From an uncultured Oscillospiraceae bacterium (GTDB lineage: Bacteria; Bacillota; Clostridia; Oscillospirales; Ruminococcaceae), in the NCBI GenBank assembly GCA_934481445.1, contig CAKSPC010000026.1:1-37361 (forward strand): a stretch of 37,361 bases of DNA, read 5' to 3'. Shown piece after piece: positions 1 through 7,479 of the stretch; the first letter of the stretch is position 1; every line of letters begins with the position of its first letter. A program made the translations under genes and the position numbers. A model generated the notes under the pieces. The model searched no databases and was not told where the DNA came from. It saw only the letters and a program-made list of their open reading frames with translations.

Positions 1-25
1 ACCGTGCGCGCAGGGCGGATGTTTT

Positions 26-56
26 GTCGGAAAAGTCCCAACGGGACTTTTTCGAC
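26..56. other. Perfect 14-bp inverted repeat (hairpin)
   Basis: Positions 26-39 pair with 43-56 around a 3-nt loop, giving a 14-bp stem with one G-U pair. It lies only 7 nt before the terminator at 64-97. It may be a processing or stabilising hairpin at the 3' end of an upstream transcript, or an intergenic repeat. The upstream gene is outside the window. Confidence 0.6.
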
Positions 57-63
57 GGTCTGG

Positions 64-97
64 CACCCGCCGTTTTTCGGCGGGTGTTCTGTTTTTT
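64..97 (+). terminator. Intrinsic terminator of an upstream gene
   Basis: A GC-rich 9-bp stem (64-72 with 78-86) with a T5 loop is followed by a T-rich tract ending in six Ts (92-97). No coding region inside the window ends here, so it presumably closes a plus-strand gene lying left of position 1. Confidence 0.75.
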
Positions 98-155
98 CGC
101 CATTTCTTTGCACATTTTTCACAGTTACGGGGTCAAATTTTCGTTACGCAAAGTG

Positions 156-184
156 TTGACGTATCCCGGATTAAATTATATAAT
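156..184 (+). promoter_or_regulatory. Sigma-A promoter of the 938-aa zinc-ribbon gene
   Basis: TTGACG at 156-161 and TATAAT at 179-184 are separated by exactly 17 bp. Transcription would start near 190, leaving a leader of about 60 nt before the ATG at 250. Confidence 0.8.
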
Positions 185-249
185 TAATAGTGGATAGCTT
201 TGTAAGGCTGCCCGTCGATAAATACCGCTCTACATGAAAGGATACATAC

Positions 250-3066
250 ATGAATTGTTCCAAATGCGGCGCCGAGCTTCTTGACGGCGCAAAGTTCTGC
301 GCTGTCTGCGGCGCACCTGCAAACCCCGCTGACCAAAAGCGCACCTGCTCCAAATGTGGGCTGGAGCTTTCCCCTTCGGCGAAGTTCTGCCCCGTATGCG
401 GCACGCCCGCCGCGGCTGTCAGCACCCCCGAGCCCACCTCCGAAAACCTTGTTGCCGCAATGCAGGCAGCCGCACAGGAGGCTCTCAGTAAGGAAGCAAG
501 CACCGTCGGTGCTTCCGCTTCCGACAATACCGTTTCTCTTGACAAATCACCCGCTGCAACCGCGACTGCAAGCGTACCTGCCCCCGCAGACCCGTTCGCC
601 ATCCCCTCGAATATGATACCGCAGCCCACGGACAGCTTCGGCGCGAACCGCTATAACGGCACCGCTCCGCAGCCTGCTCCCCTCGGCGACGGATTTTCCT
701 CAGACGCCGCGGCGGCAGTGGTAACTCCCATAAAGAAAAAGAACAAGGCCGGCATAATCATCGCCGCCGCAGCCGCGCTGGTGGTAATCGCCGCAGCGGT
801 TGTGTTCTTCGCTTTCAGAGGCCCCATGATGAATCTCTTCATGGGCAATAGCGGCTACGCAGCCATGATTGAGGGTAACGGCATAAGCAGCACCGTAAAG
901 GCCCTTGATAACCCCGCCCTTGCCGCAGGCATAAATGCCGCCGCGGGTTCCGGAATACAGGCCTTCGCAAGCTACACCGCTTCCGACATTGAGGACAACT
1001 ATAACGACGATCTCTTCGGCCAGACGGGTTCCATGAACCTCGGCACCGTTGTTTCCGCCGTAAAGAACTATCTCTCGGATGGATTTAACAGCGACGGCGT
1101 GACAGTCACAGCCTCCGCCAATATTGACCTCACCGACACCGCAAAGTCGCTTATCTCCTCCGATGCCGAAACCATCGCCGAAACAGAAAAGGTGATCTCC
1201 GCTATAAACGACACCGAGCTTACCTATTCCGTCAACGCTTCCGACACCGCAGCAGCATTCGGCTTAAAGGTAAAGGACAGCGCCCTCACCGCCGACGCCC
1301 GCGGTATCATCTTATCCGACGGCGAGGTATACATCCTCTTCCCGTTCAGTGGTGAAAAGGCTGTTAAATTCACCGTGGATCAGAACGGCACCACCGTTCA
1401 GGAAGTAACTCCCCTCTCCATCGACGAAAAGGAAATATCCCGCCTTATCGGCGAAATAACCGAGATCTATCTTGAATACTACAAGTCCTCCGCGATAACC
1501 GTAGAAAGCGGCGATATAACCGTATACGGCATGACCGCAAGCGGAAAGCTCATAACCGCCGAGCTCGACAGCGCCGCCCTCAGGGGAATTTTCACCGACA
1601 TTGCGAACCACATCGCAAACGACGAATACCTCTGCAACCAGATAAATGAATTCGCCCGTGCAAACAACCTTAACTTCACCGCGGATGATTTCAAGAAGTC
1701 CGTCACCAAACACTTCAATGATGTAACATTAAAGGACGGCGACCGCCTTGTGATCAAGACCATCGTTGACAACTCCAACAATGTCCTCGCGAAATCCTAC
1801 ACCGCATACGACGGCACAGAGAGCGCATTCCTCGCATATGTAAGCGGTAAGGACAAATCCGCCCTCGAGGTCGGCGAAAATGAAAAGGCTGTTATCAGCG
1901 CCGACATGACCGGCACATCCGATAGCGGAACAATAAACATCAAGTATTCCGGCAACGGATACCCCTATGCATTCAAAATCGACTACGAGGACGCTTCCAC
2001 CGCGCAGTTCTGCGGCAGATCAACCCCCGTTGGCAAGTACACACTTTCATTTACACCACCCGCAGACTTCACACAGAACTCCGATGCGGAATACAGAGAG
2101 CTTCTCGCCGCGATAGGCTCTTCCTCCCTTACCCTTGAAACAAAAGTGGTAAATGAGTACTACAGCTTCAAAATGGACTTTGAAGTTCCACAGTATGGCT
2201 CCGTAAGCCTCAGCACATCGATAACCCCCAAGGGCGAAAGCAACGCGCTGGATATCCCCACCGACGCCCTTGACATCACTTCCATCATAAATTACAAAGG
2301 CAGCTACACCGACAGCGATATTAAAAATATCAACGAACTTGTCGATATACTTTCCGGTGTAAGGGATAAAATTGCATCTGCAGGAAATTCCCCCATCGCC
2401 GGTGCACTCTGCGATGAGATCGACAGCCTCACCGAGGAATTGAAGTACGTTTCCGACCCCAAAGTCGATTTTTCCAAGGTTTCCGAACTGCTGAGCAATA
2501 TTTCCGATATGCAGTATCGCGCACAGAGCGTGAAATATCAGTACACCAACGTGACCGACAGCAGCCTTGACGACCGCGCAAGCGCTCTCTCCGATGATTA
2601 TTCCGCACTGTACGATGAAATCTACGACGCCCTCTACGACAGCTCCAACGAATTGTCAGTGGACAAATACAACGAGTTCCTGAAGAGATCCTCCGAGCTC
2701 AACGACAAGGCAGAAGCGCTCTTCAACGAGTACGAGGAAGCATCCATGAATGCCATTGAAAACGTTGATTACAGCGACCTCAGCTTCGACGACCTGTTCT
2801 TAGTCCTCATCGATCTCGAAAGCCGTTTCTATGACCTTACAAACAACTACGCCGATGTAATTGAAAACGACGACGATCTTTTCGAGCTTTACACCACCGC
2901 GTCCGATGCATATGACACAGTATATGACGACTATGTATCCATGAACGATTCCATCGACAGCGGAAACCTCTCCGTGCCGAAGCTGAGAAAGCTCAGACGT
3001 TCCGCAGAGGATTTTGCAAAGGCGGTTGCAGCACTTGAAGCCGCAGTGCTCAATTCCAGTCTCTGA
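250..3066 (+). CDS. Double zinc-ribbon, single-pass membrane protein with large extracytoplasmic region
   Basis: 938 residues. Two zinc ribbons open the protein: Cys3/Cys6/Cys17/Cys20 and Cys33/Cys36/Cys47/Cys50, each a CxxCG pair. A low-complexity Ala/Pro/Ser-rich linker reaches about residue 158. A basic patch (about 161-165) then precedes one hydrophobic segment at about 167-187, so the ribbons should lie in the cytosol and the remaining 750 residues outside. The outer part is rich in Ser, Asp and Tyr. Its first half looks like a mixed alpha/beta domain with conserved-looking glycines, and its last 250 residues look helical and acidic. The start is supported by AAAGGA 7 nt upstream. The gene is monocistronic, between its own promoter (156-184) and a terminator (3081-3116). 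I recognise the ribbons and topology but no catalytic motif, so the function is unknown. Confidence 0.85.
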   Translation: MNCSKCGAELLDGAKFCAVCGAPANPADQKRTCSKCGLELSPSAKFCPVCGTPAAAVSTPEPTSENLVAAMQAAAQEALSKEASTVGASASDNTVSLDKSPAATATASVPAPADPFAIPSNMIPQPTDSFGANRYNGTAPQPAPLGDGFSSDAAAAVVTPIKKKNKAGIIIAAAAALVVIAAAVVFFAFRGPMMNLFMGNSGYAAMIEGNGISSTVKALDNPALAAGINAAAGSGIQAFASYTASDIEDNYNDDLFGQTGSMNLGTVVSAVKNYLSDGFNSDGVTVTASANIDLTDTAKSLISSDAETIAETEKVISAINDTELTYSVNASDTAAAFGLKVKDSALTADARGIILSDGEVYILFPFSGEKAVKFTVDQNGTTVQEVTPLSIDEKEISRLIGEITEIYLEYYKSSAITVESGDITVYGMTASGKLITAELDSAALRGIFTDIANHIANDEYLCNQINEFARANNLNFTADDFKKSVTKHFNDVTLKDGDRLVIKTIVDNSNNVLAKSYTAYDGTESAFLAYVSGKDKSALEVGENEKAVISADMTGTSDSGTINIKYSGNGYPYAFKIDYEDASTAQFCGRSTPVGKYTLSFTPPADFTQNSDAEYRELLAAIGSSSLTLETKVVNEYYSFKMDFEVPQYGSVSLSTSITPKGESNALDIPTDALDITSIINYKGSYTDSDIKNINELVDILSGVRDKIASAGNSPIAGALCDEIDSLTEELKYVSDPKVDFSKVSELLSNISDMQYRAQSVKYQYTNVTDSSLDDRASALSDDYSALYDEIYDALYDSSNELSVDKYNEFLKRSSELNDKAEALFNEYEEASMNAIENVDYSDLSFDDLFLVLIDLESRFYDLTNNYADVIENDDDLFELYTTASDAYDTVYDDYVSMNDSIDSGNLSVPKLRKLRRSAEDFAKAVAALEAAVLNSSL

Positions 3067-3080
3067 TAAAACAAACGCAT

Positions 3081-3116
3081 AAAAAAGCCCGCCGCGGAAT
3101 TATCCGCAGCGGGCTT
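3081..3116. terminator. Bidirectional intrinsic terminator between convergent genes
   Basis: A 13-14-bp, mostly GC stem with a small internal mismatch has AAAAAA on its left arm and TTT on its right arm. It can serve the zinc-ribbon gene ending at 3066 and, with a better U-tract, the minus-strand gene ending at 3136. Confidence 0.8.
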
Positions 3117-3135
3117 TCGTGCCCTTGAAAATATC

Positions 3136-3408
3136 TCACACCTTTTGACCGCAGTGCGCGCAGAAAACGGCGTTTTCGTCTATCATCTTCCCGCAGGCCT
3201 TGCAGTATTTCGCGCCCTCGACGAAGGTTCCGGGGAAATATCCCTCGCCGTCGCCGTTTGGATTGGATACCTTGTTCTGCCCCGGAAAAACCGCCTCCAT
3301 CGACGATTCCGTTGCGTGAGCCTGCTGCGGCTGCGCAGGGCGCGGAGCCGCGTTATGTCTGGGATAGATCACAGACATTTCATCATTGTTGTTGAAATTG
3401 TTGTCCAT
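3136..3408 (-). CDS. Small protein with disordered N-terminus and C-terminal zinc ribbon
   Basis: 90 residues. The ATG at 3408 is preferred over an upstream in-frame start because AAAGGAGG lies about 8 nt before it. Residues 1-65 are Asn/Pro/Gln-rich and probably unstructured. The last 23 residues form one zinc ribbon with Cys69/Cys72 and Cys83/Cys86. There is no membrane segment or signal peptide, so it should be a soluble cytosolic protein. It converges on the large zinc-ribbon membrane gene and has its own extended -10 promoter. The ribbon resembles those of the membrane paralogues at 250, 8309 and 9756, which could mean a shared partner or a shared assembly role; that is inference. Exact function unknown. 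Confidence 0.75.
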   Translation of the reverse strand: MDNNFNNNDEMSVIYPRHNAAPRPAQPQQAHATESSMEAVFPGQNKVSNPNGDGEGYFPGTFVEGAKYCKACGKMIDENAVFCAHCGQKV

Positions 3409-3436
3409 AACAGCCTCCTTTAATATTGATATGCAC

Positions 3437-3465
3437 ATTATAGCACATAATTTCGAATTTGTTAA
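3437..3465 (-). promoter_or_regulatory. Extended -10 promoter for the 90-aa zinc-ribbon gene
   Basis: On the minus strand, TTAACA (3465-3460), a 17-bp spacer and TATAAT (3442-3437) preceded by TGC (extended -10). The ATG at 3408 is about 30 nt downstream of the -10. Confidence 0.7.
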
Positions 3466-3493
3466 GTCGTTTTTATTACTTTTTTGAATTTTT

Positions 3494-3522
3494 TTGTATT
3501 ACAATTTGTAAAATTGTATAAT
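3494..3522 (+). promoter_or_regulatory. Possible upstream promoter in AT-rich intergenic region
   Basis: TTGTAT (3494-3499), 17 bp, TATAAT (3517-3522). It lies 155 nt upstream of the next plus-strand gene, and I see no credible short gene directly after it. The AT richness of 3440-3660 makes chance matches likely. Confidence 0.35.
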
Positions 3523-3638
3523 ATCGCGAAAGGTTCAGAAAAATATACAAGAAGTATATCTCAAATTTGTAGCAACACATAAAAGCATTCCTTCTTGACC
3601 TGCTTAACATGTTTTTTACACATATAACACACTTAAAG

Positions 3639-3647
3639 TGATATAAT
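3639..3647 (+). promoter_or_regulatory. Extended -10 promoter for the DUF6514-like gene
   Basis: TGATATAAT (3639-3647) is an extended -10. The nearest -35-like hexamer, TTTACA (3615-3620), has a 21-bp spacer, so activity would rely on the TG motif. It lies 30 nt upstream of the ATG at 3677. The rest of 3439-3676 is AT-rich and shows no gene. Confidence 0.5.
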
Positions 3648-3676
3648 TAAGAAAATGAAATAAGGATGGTAATTAT

Positions 3677-3880
3677 ATGTGGAAAATCATAACAGAGCGT
3701 AAAATCAACGAAAATAACATTGAGTATAACGCCTACGGTGTAAAACTCGGGGATTGTTCCATCCCCGATATATGCTGCGACAGCGAGGAGATAGCCCGCT
3801 TTGTGGACCTGCTCAACAAATTTGATGTATCTCCCATCAACGCCCGCGATGTCGTAGAGGACTACCTCGCGGCGCTCTGA
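3677..3880 (+). CDS. Small DUF6514-like protein
   Basis: 67 residues, with an AAGGATGG ribosome binding site and its own promoter. The pattern is an N-terminal beta-rich half followed by a helical stretch ending in a VSP-x4-DVVEDYL-type C-terminus. This matches my recollection of DUF6514, a short family common in Clostridia whose function is unknown. There is no signal peptide or membrane segment. Two adjacent cysteines (Cys33, Cys34) sit mid-protein. It is monocistronic, flanked by a hairpin and then a terminator. The family assignment is from memory of the pattern, not from a search. Confidence 0.7.
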   Translation: MWKIITERKINENNIEYNAYGVKLGDCSIPDICCDSEEIARFVDLLNKFDVSPINARDVVEDYLAAL

Positions 3881-3887
3881 CAACGGC

Positions 3888-3911
3888 TTCCGGGGCATCC
3901 CCTCCCCGGAA
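3888..3911. other. GC hairpin directly after the DUF6514-like gene
   Basis: An 8-bp perfect stem (3888-3895 with 3904-3911) starts 8 nt after the stop codon and has no T-tract. It forms a tandem pair with the true terminator 24 nt further on. Confidence 0.5.
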
Positions 3912-3934
3912 TAGGATAGACCCTCCATAAAAGG

Positions 3935-3967
3935 CAAGAGCGGTTGTGGTCAGCCGCTCTTGTCTTT
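3935..3967. terminator. Bidirectional intrinsic terminator
   Basis: A 9-bp stem (3935-3943 with 3954-3962) has a T-rich tract on its right (TCTTTTT) and AAAA shortly before its left arm. It separates the convergent DUF6514-like gene and the CPBP protease operon. Confidence 0.75.
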
Positions 3968-3990
3968 TTATGCACTTATTATTCTGTAAG

Positions 3991-5061
3991 TTATTTTACA
4001 AGATGATTTAACAAGCTGTAAATCGCGTTGGTTATAAATCTGAACGTGAAGGTATCCGCCGCCAGCACCAGCATAACTATCACCGAAGCCCTCGAGAAAA
4101 ACACGCCCCAGCGCCTGCGCACGGGGTATTCCTCCCACACCTCGGGCACGCGGTACCTCTTTATCTTCCGCAGCTTGAATATCGCCATGATAACGCCTAC
4201 CGCCATCAGCAGCATTATAAACAGCAGAAAGACAAGATAAACTATGACCATGGGGGTCTTTTCCGCCTCCTGCCCGCTCTGCGATGCCATGAGGTAATCC
4301 CCGACGCTTTCATCCGACGCCAGCAGAAGCAGAAAACCCGAAATGCTGTTGAACATCGCGTGCATTATCGTGGTGGTGACTATGCTCTGCGTAGCCTGCG
4401 CGATATAGCCGAGGCATATGCCCAGCACGAATGCATAGAAAAACTGCTGAAAATTCGCGTGGGTAAGCCCGAACAGGAACGCCGAAACAAATATCGCAAA
4501 CCCGTTCCCGTATGGCCGCAGACTCTCCATAACAACGCCGCGGAACCAGAATTCCTCAAACAGCGGCGCTATCACCGCAAGCTGCACGAAAAGTATCACC
4601 GCGCACTGCATATTCGCCGCCTGAAGATCATTCACGGTGTTGAACGACTTGTTGAGATCGGTGTTCGTGACTAACTGCCCCACCAGCATGGTAAGCAGGT
4701 TTGTCGCTATCGCCAGCCCGTAAAACGCGGGGAACATTCCCATCGCCCGCCCGAAATACTTCGGCTTTGAATATATCCTCGCGCAGGTGCCCTTTTTCGG
4801 CTCTTTCAAAAGCAGCACCGCCGCCGTCATGGGAATAAGATACAGAAACACCAGCGAGAACACCGACTGCACCGTATATGCCGCCGTTACGTCCATCCCC
4901 TCAAACAGCGGGTATATCAGCGAAAGCAGCACCGTGCAGGCGCCCCTCGATACGAATACCGCCACCATCATCAGCCCTATGCGCATACATATATTCTTGA
5001 AGCTGCGCACGCGTCCGCCGTCGGGGATAATGCCTATTACCGCTTCGTTTTCCTCAGCCAT
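3991..5061 (-). CDS. CPBP-family intramembrane metalloprotease
   Basis: 356-residue polytopic membrane protein with about eight hydrophobic segments. It has the full CPBP (Abi/CAAX protease, Rce1-like) signature: Glu169-Glu170-x3-Arg174, Phe197-x3-His201 and His234-x3-Asn238. These form the glutamate-base and metal/active site inside the membrane. Bacterial members are linked to bacteriocin immunity, peptide processing or unknown substrates; nothing nearby identifies the substrate. The start has AAAGGAG about 6 nt upstream. It is the last gene of a four-gene minus-strand operon, 11 nt after the shikimate-kinase-like gene, and ends at a terminator. A C-terminal extension of roughly 90 residues with two more hydrophobic segments follows the catalytic core. 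Confidence 0.9.
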   Translation of the reverse strand: MAEENEAVIGIIPDGGRVRSFKNICMRIGLMMVAVFVSRGACTVLLSLIYPLFEGMDVTAAYTVQSVFSLVFLYLIPMTAAVLLLKEPKKGTCARIYSKPKYFGRAMGMFPAFYGLAIATNLLTMLVGQLVTNTDLNKSFNTVNDLQAANMQCAVILFVQLAVIAPLFEEFWFRGVVMESLRPYGNGFAIFVSAFLFGLTHANFQQFFYAFVLGICLGYIAQATQSIVTTTIMHAMFNSISGFLLLLASDESVGDYLMASQSGQEAEKTPMVIVYLVFLLFIMLLMAVGVIMAIFKLRKIKRYRVPEVWEEYPVRRRWGVFFSRASVIVMLVLAADTFTFRFITNAIYSLLNHLVK

Positions 5062-5072
5062 TTCCGCTCCTT

Positions 5073-5588
5073 TCAGCCCCTGTTCACCGTTCTGTGATAG
5101 TCGGTTATCTCCTCGACAAGCTGCTCTATGTCCTTGCCAAGGCAGTCTATCGTGATATCCGCATATTCCTCGTAGAGTGCACGCCTGCGTGCGAAAACAT
5201 CGTCTATGGTGTCACCGCGCCGCATCGCAATTCCGCGGGATCTTATGTTGTAAAGGCGCTTTTTTACCTCCTCCGTGGGAAGGGAGAGATAATAGACTAT
5301 TCCGTGCTCTTTAAGGTGCAGCATCGCCGTGCGGCTGTACACCGCGCTTCCGCCCGTGGCGATGACGGCGTTCTCCTGCGCGGTGATGGAGCATATCGCG
5401 CGCTCCTCCGCGATGCAGAATGCGTCAAGTCCCTGCTCGTCGATTATCTCCTGCAACAGCTTTCCCGTTTCCTCCTGTATAACAAGGTCGGCGTCTATAA
5501 AGCGATAGCCAAGCGCCTTTGCCGCCAGCACGCCTATCGTAGATTTTCCGCAGGCGGGCATTCCCACCAGAACCAGATTCTTTCCCAT
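5073..5588 (-). CDS. aroK: Shikimate kinase-like protein with altered substrate site
   Basis: 171 residues, the usual length. Residues 9-17 form the Walker A loop with Lys15. Asp32 and Asp34 match the shikimate/Mg site, and an Arg at 136 in an RRALYEEYAD-like context matches the conserved C-terminal Arg. Two positions that normally contact shikimate differ: the Arg of the FRxxE motif (Arg58) is Cys58, and the third Gly of the GGG motif (Gly81) is Ser81. The lid has Arg116 and Arg118. It is therefore clearly of the family, but may be an active variant or a paralogue acting on another small molecule. I recall similar GGS-type proteins in Clostridia annotated simply as shikimate kinase. It lies 4 nt after tsaD, in the same operon. 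The gene symbol is by family only. Confidence 0.75.
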   Translation of the reverse strand: MGKNLVLVGMPACGKSTIGVLAAKALGYRFIDADLVIQEETGKLLQEIIDEQGLDAFCIAEERAICSITAQENAVIATGGSAVYSRTAMLHLKEHGIVYYLSLPTEEVKKRLYNIRSRGIAMRRGDTIDDVFARRRALYEEYADITIDCLGKDIEQLVEEITDYHRTVNRG

Positions 5589-5592
5589 ATCG

Positions 5593-6606
5593 TCACCACT
5601 TTACATCGTCAAGCTTCATCGTTGCCACAGCGTTGAGGTCCGCCCCCGCAACGTGCCCCGCAAGGTACTCGTAATATGCCTGACATCCTATCATCGCCGC
5701 ATTGTCGCCGCAGAGGGAGATCGGCGGGATATATAACGTCATGCCGTTCTTTTCCGCGCGTTTTGTAAGCATTTCGCGCAGGCCGCTGTTCGCCGCAACA
5801 CCGCCGGCCATCGCGATCTTTGTGCAGCCGTTTTCCTTTGCCGCCGCGATGAACTTGCTCGTCAGTATATCACTCACGGTGTACTGGAAGCACGCCGCAA
5901 GGCTGTTTACGTCTATCTCTCCGCCCTTCTGCTCGGTGTTGTGCACAAGGTTTACCACCGCGGTCTTTAAGCCCGAAAAGCTGAAATCATACGGGTTTGC
6001 GGTCTTGGGGTGCGGGAGGGTGTATTTCTTCCTGTCGCCCGTTTTCGCGGCATTGTCAATGTGCACGCCGCCGGGGTATGGAAATCCCATTGCCCGCGCC
6101 GCCTTGTCAAAGGCTTCGCCCGCCGCGTCGTCGACGGTCCTGCCGATGGTTTCGAATTCGGTGTAGCTCTTCACCTTTACGATATGGCTGTGTCCGCCGG
6201 AAGCGACCAGGCACATATAAGGCGGCTCAAGCTCCCTGTGCGCAAGGTAGTTCGCCGCAATGTGCCCGCGTATATGGTGCACCGGAATAAGCGGCTTGTT
6301 CAGCGAAAACGCCAGCCCCTTTGCAAAATTAACGCCCACAAGCAGTGCGCCGATAAGCCCCGGTGCAAACGTTACCGCTATCGCATCTATTTCCTCGGCG
6401 GTCTTCCCCGCCTTTTCGAGGGCTTCGCCCACTACCGCAACGATGCTCTCGCAGTGTCTGCGGGAGGCTATCTCGGGTACAACGCCGCCGTAAAGCTTGT
6501 GTTCTTCTATCTGTGTTGCCACCACGGAGGAAATTATCTCCCTGCCGTCGCGGATGACCGCCGCTGCGGTTTCGTCGCAGGAGCTTTCTATTGCCAGTAT
6601 ATCCAT
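5593..6606 (-). CDS. tsaD: tRNA N6-adenosine threonylcarbamoyltransferase TsaD
   Basis: 337 residues, full length. TsaD transfers the threonylcarbamoyl group from TC-AMP to A37 of ANN-decoding tRNAs, working with TsaB and TsaE (neither is in the window). It shows the ASKHA-type N-terminus with the SSCDET motif at about residues 8-13, the metal-binding His111-x3-His115, the SGGHSH loop, and a C-terminal GGVAANSGLR segment. The start has AGAAGGA about 8 nt upstream. It is second in the four-gene operon, 22 nt after the DUF6062-like gene. Nothing about it looks unusual. Confidence 0.97.
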   Translation of the reverse strand: MDILAIESSCDETAAAVIRDGREIISSVVATQIEEHKLYGGVVPEIASRRHCESIVAVVGEALEKAGKTAEEIDAIAVTFAPGLIGALLVGVNFAKGLAFSLNKPLIPVHHIRGHIAANYLAHRELEPPYMCLVASGGHSHIVKVKSYTEFETIGRTVDDAAGEAFDKAARAMGFPYPGGVHIDNAAKTGDRKKYTLPHPKTANPYDFSFSGLKTAVVNLVHNTEQKGGEIDVNSLAACFQYTVSDILTSKFIAAAKENGCTKIAMAGGVAANSGLREMLTKRAEKNGMTLYIPPISLCGDNAAMIGCQAYYEYLAGHVAGADLNAVATMKLDDVKW

Positions 6607-6628
6607 GTTATTTCCTTCTTGCTAAAAT

Positions 6629-7333
6629 TTATTTTACGTCGGGTTTGCGGGAAGTAAGGAACTCCACCGCGCGCTCTATCGAATTGCGAACGTGCTCCAT
6701 GCTGGGGTCGTGCAGCTTGCCCGCGTTGCGGTAGTCAAAGCTGTCGCAGAATTCGCCGACGTCGCTGTTGAGCTGCTTTATGTAGGTTTCCATAAGCGCG
6801 TCCGTCGCCTTTACGAAGTCGTTGAGGTCGTTCTTGCTGAGCTTCCTCGCCGCGTTGGACATCAGCAGGTTGTAATGCGGCACGCAGATGTACTGCTGCT
6901 GCGAATAAAGCTGCCTGAACTTGGGGTCGTCGCGGAACATGGTGAACACCGTTTCCAGCATATGATCAACGCCCCAGTCCACCTTGCTGCAAACGAAGCA
7001 GGTTTCCTCTATCTCGCTGGCTTTTTTCGCCTTTGCGCCCTTGGTAAAGAATATGCTTTTCTTTTCAAACACCTCTCCGCGCACCGTCGCAAGGTAGGTG
7101 TTCAGCATAAGCCCGAGGGAAAGACGGTTCTTCTGCCTTAAAAGGCTGTTGAAATGCGTGTGGCAGAAGCCGAGCCTGTTTGTTTCCATGCGGACATCAG
7201 GCTCCATCATCGCCGCGCCCATTATGTATTCGCTGATGTGCTCCTCAACGGAGTTTCTCATCGCGCAGATGGGACAGCCCTCCCGCGGCTCGAACACTTC
7301 GTTTATCGGTATGGTGAGAATGCTTTCTTTCAT
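6629..7333 (-). CDS. DUF6062-like cysteine/histidine-rich protein
   Basis: 234 residues, predicted soluble, without signal peptide. Two copies of the same metal-site pattern are visible: Cys20-x2-Cys23 with Cys57-x2-His60, and Cys112-x2-Cys115 with Cys150-x2-His153. The spacing between the CxxC and CxxH halves is almost equal (33 and 34 residues), which suggests an internal duplication that binds two metal ions or clusters. I believe this is the DUF6062 family of Firmicutes, whose function is not known to me. It is the first gene of the operon with tsaD. AAAGGG lies 7 nt upstream of the ATG, and the leader of about 95 nt carries a hairpin. Confidence 0.75.
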   Translation of the reverse strand: MKESILTIPINEVFEPREGCPICAMRNSVEEHISEYIMGAAMMEPDVRMETNRLGFCHTHFNSLLRQKNRLSLGLMLNTYLATVRGEVFEKKSIFFTKGAKAKKASEIEETCFVCSKVDWGVDHMLETVFTMFRDDPKFRQLYSQQQYICVPHYNLLMSNAARKLSKNDLNDFVKATDALMETYIKQLNSDVGEFCDSFDYRNAGKLHDPSMEHVRNSIERAVEFLTSRKPDVK

Positions 7334-7372
7334 TTTGTTACCCTTTCATATTTATCACAAACGAACAAAGCA

Positions 7373-7412
7373 CGCGCCGCAGAAAATGAAAACTATCTGA
7401 AAGAACGGCGCG
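7373..7412 (-). other. Leader hairpin upstream of the DUF6062-like gene
   Basis: A GC-rich 7-bp stem (7373-7379 with 7406-7412) with a 26-nt loop lies in the predicted 5' untranslated region of the minus-strand operon. No T-tract follows it, so a terminator role is not supported. Confidence 0.4.
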
Positions 7413-7417
7413 CGGTC

Positions 7418-7446
7418 TTGATTTTGTATATATATTGTATTATAAT
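7418..7446 (+). promoter_or_regulatory. Promoter for the DNA glycosylase gene
   Basis: TTGATT (7418-7423), 17-bp spacer, TATAAT (7441-7446), on the plus strand. The ATG at 7480 is 33 nt downstream. It overlaps the oppositely oriented promoter at 7434-7462. Confidence 0.7.
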
Positions 7447-7462
7447 TAAGATAAATAATCAA
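7434..7462 (-). promoter_or_regulatory. Promoter for the tsaD operon, overlapping the divergent promoter
   Basis: On the minus strand, TTGATT (7462-7457), 17-bp spacer, TACAAT (7439-7434). The two promoters interdigitate, with adjacent -10 boxes, so one polymerase should exclude the other. Confidence 0.55.
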
Positions 7463-7479
7463 GAGGTTTGGAGAAAAAA

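Noticed and set aside
3595..3600. TTGACC as -35 for the DUF6514-like gene
   Set aside because: It is over 40 bp from the -10 at 3642; spacing excludes it.
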